Shown: in pieces, positions 5,874 to 9,138 of the stretch
Layout of the letters: each line of letters begins with the position of its first letter
How positions within the stretch are numbered: the first letter of the stretch is position 1
From: a bacterium
Lineage (GTDB): Bacteria; Desulfobacterota; Deferrisomatia; Deferrisomatales; BM512
Reading direction: 5' to 3'
DNA length: 9,138 nt
NCBI GenBank assembly: GCA_009724975.1
Contig: SRXB01000063.1
Span: 1-9,138, forward strand
Program-made: the position numbers and the translations under genes
Notes under the pieces: model-generated
Told to the model about the DNA's origin: nothing
The model's input: the letters and a program-made list of their open reading frames with translations, nothing else
Databases searched by the model: none

Positions 5874-6948
5874 CAAATTCTACCCCCAGGACCACGGCGG
5901 AAACCTCTATTCATCGGGCGAAGGCCCGGTATTGGCGGATTTTTCCGCCTCCATCAACCCAATGGGCCAGCCGGAGGGGCTTTTAAAGGCCCTTGAGGAG
6001 CATTGGGGCGAGGTTTCCCACTACCCCGACAGGCAATCCTCCCTCCTTGTCGAAGCGATAAAGCACCGCTACGAGGTGAAGAGCGGGGAAATATTGTGCG
6101 GCAACGGCTCGGCGGAGCTTATCGACCTCACCCTTCGCGCGCTGGCCCCTTCGCGTGTGATAATTTGCCCCCCCGATTTCGGCCTTTACTCCCGCTCCAT
6201 TCCGGCTAGCGTCGAGACCTTGAATATCCCGCGCAAAGAGGCGGAAGGGTTCGCCGTTGACACCGGCGCGATTTTGAAAAACCTCAAAAAAGGAGACCTG
6301 GTTCTCTTCTCCAACCCGGGCAATCCTTCCGGCTCGGCCCTTCCCGAAGAGGAGGTCATGCTCATCGCCCGCGCGGCCCGCGAGGCTGGCGCGACTCTTG
6401 TGGTGGATGAGGCCTTCGCCGACTTTTGCCCCTCTTTCTCGGTGCTGGACTATGCAGGCGAGGAGCGCGCGCTTGTGGTTTTGCGCTCGCTGACCAAGTT
6501 TTACGCGATCCCGGGAATCCGCACCGGATTCCTCAAGGCCGACGGCGCACTCGTTGATAAAATTGCCTCGCTCCAGCTCCCCTGGTCGGTGGGCGTACCC
6601 GCCCAGGTGGTCGGCGCGGCCTGCCTTAAGGACGACAACTGGGCCAAAAGGAGTCGCGATTACCTTGGCCGCTCGAAAGAAAAGCTCCTTGCGGGCCTCG
6701 CCTCGATTCCGGGGTTCACTGCGCTGCCATCCGAGGCCAATTACATTCTCATACGCCTTGACGCGCCCGCGCCAAGCGCCGACGAGCTTTACGCAAGGCT
6801 GCGCCGCAGCGGCACGCTCATAAGGCACTGCGGCAGCTTCGGCCTCGGGGACCGCTATGTGCGCATAGCGGTTAGGACGGTCGGGGAGAACGCCGACCTT
6901 GTGCGCCACCTGCAAAAGATGTTCGGCCTTCTCTCCGGTTCCGCCTGA
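5866..6948 (+). CDS. cobD: Threonine-phosphate decarboxylase CobD (PLP-dependent)
   Basis: This fold-type I PLP enzyme decarboxylates L-threonine O-3-phosphate to (R)-1-amino-2-propanol phosphate, the linker of the cobalamin nucleotide loop. It has 360 residues, the usual length. The N-terminus HGGNLY (10-15) with FSASINPMG (26-34) is characteristic of CobD/CobC rather than histidinol-phosphate aminotransferase. Cofactor residues are visible: the SNPGNPSG loop (149-156), VVDEAF (179-184) with Asp181 for the pyridine nitrogen, and SLTK (208-211) with Lys211 as the Schiff-base lysine, followed by YAIPGIRTG. YVRIAVR (331-337) near the end supplies the substrate-binding arginine. ATG 5866 overlaps the cobT stop in ATGGCTGA and has a GGAAGGGG ribosome-binding site. 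cbiB, whose product uses its product, starts 5 bases after the stop. The symbol follows Salmonella usage, not the Pseudomonas one. Confidence 0.92.
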   Translation: MADKFYPQDHGGNLYSSGEGPVLADFSASINPMGQPEGLLKALEEHWGEVSHYPDRQSSLLVEAIKHRYEVKSGEILCGNGSAELIDLTLRALAPSRVIICPPDFGLYSRSIPASVETLNIPRKEAEGFAVDTGAILKNLKKGDLVLFSNPGNPSGSALPEEEVMLIARAAREAGATLVVDEAFADFCPSFSVLDYAGEERALVVLRSLTKFYAIPGIRTGFLKADGALVDKIASLQLPWSVGVPAQVVGAACLKDDNWAKRSRDYLGRSKEKLLAGLASIPGFTALPSEANYILIRLDAPAPSADELYARLRRSGTLIRHCGSFGLGDRYVRIAVRTVGENADLVRHLQKMFGLLSGSA

Positions 6949-6953
6949 GCGCC

Positions 6954-7946
6954 GTGATCCAGTTCACCGCTCTTGACCTGGCCCTCGCTTGGGCCGTCGA
7001 CGCCCTTTTGGGAGATCCGCGCTTTCTTTCGCGCATTCATCCGGTGGTCTTGACGGGGAATCTCGTCTCCTTCCTTGAAAAAATCCTCTACGGCGGCGAA
7101 TCGTCGGCCCGTTCGCGCTTTTTGCGGGGAACCCTGCTCTGGCTCCTGACGGTGGGTACGGTACTGGCCCTCTCCCTGGGCATATTGTTCATTTGCGCTA
7201 AAATCCACCCGCTTCTCGGAAGGTTCGCCTGCGTCTACCTGGCGTGGACCACCATCGCCACCCGCGATCTGGCCGCTCACGTGGGAAGGGTCGCCGCTTC
7301 CCTAGAAAGGGGAGACCTAGGGGGGGCAAGGCGCGAGCTTTCGATGATAGTCGGGAGGGACACCGAAAACCTCCCCGAAGGAGAGGTTTTGCGCGGGGCT
7401 TTCGAGACGGCGGCGGAAAACAGCTCCGACGGCATAGTAGCTCCGCTCTTCTACCTCGCGCTCGGCGGGGCTTTCGGCCTTGGACCGGCCTTGGGGCTGG
7501 CCTACAAAGCCGTCAACACCCTCGATTCGATGGTCGGCTACAAAAACGCCAAATACGCCGATTTCGGGAAGTTCTCCGCCAGGGCCGACGACCTTCTCAA
7601 CTTCATCCCGGCCCGCCTCACCGCCCTCTTCGCCTCGCTGGCGGCGGTTTTCACCCTACAGCGGCCACTTGGAGCCCTTAAAATAGCCTTCAGGGACAGC
7701 CGCCTTCACGCCTCGCCCAACTCCGGCTGGCCCGAAGCGGCTTTCGCGGGAGCCATCGGCGTTAAAATCGGCGGGGTGAATTTTTACAGGGGGATCGCCC
7801 GCCAAGCCCCTTCAATAGGCGAAGAAAAAAGGCTCCTCGACCTGCCCGCGCTAAAAAAAGCCCTGCTTTTGCTTTGGGCGCTCTCCCTTGCCGCGATGGC
7901 GACTTTCGCGCTCGCGCTCGGCCTCCTACTTCCCCCCAACTGCTGA
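6954..7946 (+). CDS. cbiB: Adenosylcobinamide-phosphate synthase CbiB (integral membrane)
   Basis: CbiB joins aminopropanol phosphate to adenosylcobyric acid at the inner membrane, giving adenosylcobinamide phosphate. The 330-residue length is normal. Family motifs: DALLGDP (16-22) with HPVVLTG (29-35); GRDTENL (134-140); ENSSDGIVAPLFY (155-167); YKAVNTLDSMVGYKN (184-198) with KYADFGKFSARADD; PARLT (219-223); and SPNSGWPEAAFAGAIG (254-269). Clear hydrophobic segments lie at about 61-83, 160-183, 219-235 and 302-327. The start is GTG at 6954 without an obvious ribosome-binding site, 5 bases after the cobD stop, so translation is probably coupled. It uses the product of the adjacent cobD, and the order cobT-cobD-cbiB forms a coherent pathway unit. 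Named cobD in the Pseudomonas scheme. Confidence 0.93.
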   Translation: MIQFTALDLALAWAVDALLGDPRFLSRIHPVVLTGNLVSFLEKILYGGESSARSRFLRGTLLWLLTVGTVLALSLGILFICAKIHPLLGRFACVYLAWTTIATRDLAAHVGRVAASLERGDLGGARRELSMIVGRDTENLPEGEVLRGAFETAAENSSDGIVAPLFYLALGGAFGLGPALGLAYKAVNTLDSMVGYKNAKYADFGKFSARADDLLNFIPARLTALFASLAAVFTLQRPLGALKIAFRDSRLHASPNSGWPEAAFAGAIGVKIGGVNFYRGIARQAPSIGEEKRLLDLPALKKALLLLWALSLAAMATFALALGLLLPPNC

Positions 7947-7994
7947 TTTTCTTCGCTCAAAGCGGCTTTGCGCGCCCTTTGCGGGCGTTATCCG

Positions 7995-8024
7995 TTGACA
8001 CCGCAAACGGCGATTTGCTAGTGT
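7995..8024 (+). promoter_or_regulatory. Sigma70-like promoter of birA
   Basis: A perfect -35 TTGACA (7995-8000) is followed after 18 bases by TAGTGT (8019-8024), a partial -10 (3 of 6). It lies in the 132-base gap after cbiB and 55 bases before the birA start, leaving a leader of roughly 45-50 bases. The spacer holds a short inverted repeat, GCAAA (8003-8007) and TTTGC (8014-8018), a possible operator. The same gap has a weak hairpin just upstream (7973-7977 with 7983-7987), too short and with too poor a T tail to call a terminator for cbiB. Confidence 0.6.
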
Positions 8025-8078
8025 ATTTCTTCGACTTTTATATTTTCGGAAGTCCTTGCGACTAAAGCGATTTTTAGA

Positions 8079-9068
8079 ATGTCAACCTTGGCCGACGGCA
8101 TTTTGGAGACCCTGGCGAAAGCCGCCGACCGCCCCGTCTCGGGAGAGGCCCTGGCGCGCGGTCTTGGCGTATCTCGCGCCGCCGTCTGGAAAGGGGTCGA
8201 GGAGCTTCGCCTAGAAGGCTTCGGCATAGAGTCGCAAAAGGGCGCGGGCTACAGGCTGGCCTTCTGGCCTGAAAAATTGCGGCTGGGAGAGGTTCGGGCT
8301 TCTCTTGGCGGCCTCTCTTTCGGCAAAGAACTTCGCTTTTATGAGGAGACCGACTCCACCAACCGCCAGGCGGCCAGGTGGGCCGAAGAGGGAGCCCCCC
8401 ACGGCGCTCTGGTGGTGGCCGAAAGCCAAAGCGCCGGGCGCGGTCGGCTGGGCCGCGAATGGATTGGAAAGGCGGGGGAGAGCCTCCTTTTCAGCCTGGT
8501 GCTCAGGCCCAAAATCGATCTTTCAAAGGCGCCGCTAATCACCTTCGTCTCGGCCATCTCGCTGGCGGATGCGCTTTGCGCCCACATCGACGCCGCAAGG
8601 ATCGAGATAAAGTGGCCCAACGACCTTCTGGTCGAAGGGAAAAAGGTCGCGGGGATACTTCTGGAATCACGCATCGAGGGGCCGGCTCTGGATTACGTGA
8701 TTCTGGGTGCGGGGATAAACGTTTTGGGCGGCGGCGAGGCCCTGCCCGACGAGATACGTCCCCTGGCGGCGACGGTCGCCGATTTCGCCAAAGAAAAAAC
8801 CCCAAGGCCCGCGGCCCTTCTGGCCCAATGCCTCGCGGCGCTGGAAAAGGACCTTTGGCTGTTCGGCGAAAAGGGATTCGCCCCCTTCGTCGAGAGGTGG
8901 AACGGCTGGTTTCGGATGGCCGGAAGGGATATCTGCGTAACGGCCCCCGAGGGGGTGACGCGGGGACAGGCCCTCGGGCTTTGCGAAGACGGTTCGCTGC
9001 TCGTCAAAACCGGTGCGGGCGAAAAAAAGATAGTGGCGGGTGACGTCGCTTACGCAACAACCAAGTAA
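8079..9068 (+). CDS. birA: Bifunctional biotin-protein ligase / biotin operon repressor BirA
   Basis: BirA makes biotinyl-5'-AMP and attaches biotin to the biotin carboxyl carrier protein; forms with a DNA-binding domain also repress biotin genes. This copy has 329 residues (E. coli 321) and is the bifunctional type. A winged helix-turn-helix covers residues 7-60 (GEALARGLGVSRAAVWKGVE, wing KGAGYRL). The ligase core carries DSTN (92-95), the adenylate-binding GRGRLG loop (120-125), KWPNDL (178-183) and KKVAGILLE (188-196), then an SH3-like C-terminal domain. All expected active-site motifs are intact. No strong ribosome-binding site is seen before ATG 8079. It has its own promoter, and coaX starts 21 bases after its stop; birA-coaX is a common bacterial pairing. 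Whether it controls a biotin operon here cannot be told from this window. Confidence 0.94.
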   Translation: MSTLADGILETLAKAADRPVSGEALARGLGVSRAAVWKGVEELRLEGFGIESQKGAGYRLAFWPEKLRLGEVRASLGGLSFGKELRFYEETDSTNRQAARWAEEGAPHGALVVAESQSAGRGRLGREWIGKAGESLLFSLVLRPKIDLSKAPLITFVSAISLADALCAHIDAARIEIKWPNDLLVEGKKVAGILLESRIEGPALDYVILGAGINVLGGGEALPDEIRPLAATVADFAKEKTPRPAALLAQCLAALEKDLWLFGEKGFAPFVERWNGWFRMAGRDICVTAPEGVTRGQALGLCEDGSLLVKTGAGEKKIVAGDVAYATTK

Positions 9069-9089
9069 TCACGGGGGTAAGAGCCCTTA

Positions 9090-9138
9090 ATGCTTCTTGC
9101 GATAGACATCGGAAACACGAACACGGTCCTGGGGGTCT
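9090..9138 (+). CDS. coaX: Type III pantothenate kinase, N-terminal fragment (cut by window end)
   Basis: The last 49 bases encode MLLAIDIGNTNTVLGV, matching the N-terminal ATP/phosphate-binding motif (DIGNTNT) of CoaX, the type III pantothenate kinase that phosphorylates pantothenate in the first step of CoA synthesis. ATG 9090 follows the birA stop by 21 bases, with a weak TAAGAG ribosome-binding site 6 bases upstream. The birA-coaX order is frequent in bacteria and supports the call. The rest of the gene lies outside the window. Confidence 0.85.
   Translation, partial: MLLAIDIGNTNTVLGV

Noticed and set aside
5983..6915. 310-codon open frame on the minus strand, antisense to cobD
   Set aside because: Long antisense frames are common in GC-rich genes. 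This one has no family motif, and the opposite strand encodes a complete, motif-rich CobD.
7973..7987. Hairpin CGCCC-TTTGC-GGGCG as a terminator for cbiB
   Set aside because: The stem is only 5 base pairs and is followed by TTATCC rather than a proper T run, so it is not distinguishable from chance in GC-rich DNA.
7993..8002. GTTGACA as half of a BirA operator
   Set aside because: It is simply the -35 hexamer with flank. No matching inverted half-site lies at the expected distance upstream.

Overview
The window is GC-rich bacterial chromosome carrying mostly core genes on both strands, with about 0.6 kb of lower-GC sequence at the left edge. The CCA-encoding tRNAs, the birA-coaX pair and the tightly packed cobalamin genes suggest a Gram-negative bacterium, perhaps of the former Deltaproteobacteria. 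That placement is a low-confidence inference; no lineage marker such as rRNA is present.

Left edge (1-770): the tail of an unrecognised protein overlaps by 4 bases a 156-residue hypothetical gene. This gene is about 49% GC by hand count, against roughly 58-73% in sampled lines of the core genes. A 183-base non-coding stretch follows. It ends in a strong rho-independent terminator that serves the minus-strand tRNAs.

Minus-strand block (733-3249): in transcription order this holds a metallophosphoesterase, an RsmB/RsmF-type rRNA cytosine methyltransferase whose C-terminal PUA-like domain lies in a different frame, and the tRNA genes Pro(TGG), Arg(TCT) and His(GTG). Removing one A from an A4 run would join the two methyltransferase pieces into one protein of about 455 residues. 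This looks like a frameshifted or split gene.

Plus-strand block (3328-7946): a 78-base divergent intergenic region leads into a METTL20/21-like protein methyltransferase and then an unrecognised 228-residue gene. Three genes for the late, nucleotide-loop part of cobalamin biosynthesis follow: an archaeal/cyanobacterial-type CobT (UPF0284/TIGR00303), the PLP-dependent threonine-phosphate decarboxylase CobD, and the membrane enzyme CbiB. CobD would make aminopropanol phosphate, CbiB would attach it to adenosylcobyrate, and CobT would activate the lower-ligand base. cobU/cobY and cobS, also needed for the loop, are not in the window. Junctions are very tight (1-base gap, 8-base overlap, 5-base gap), apart from 58 bases before cobT.

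Right edge (7947-9138): a 132-base intergenic region with a recognisable sigma70-like promoter precedes birA (biotin ligase/repressor). The first 16 codons of coaX (type III pantothenate kinase) follow and run off the window.

I found no convincing new defence, mobile or RNA system. The items most worth a second look are the split rRNA methyltransferase, the unusual CobT type, and the unknown gene just upstream of it.
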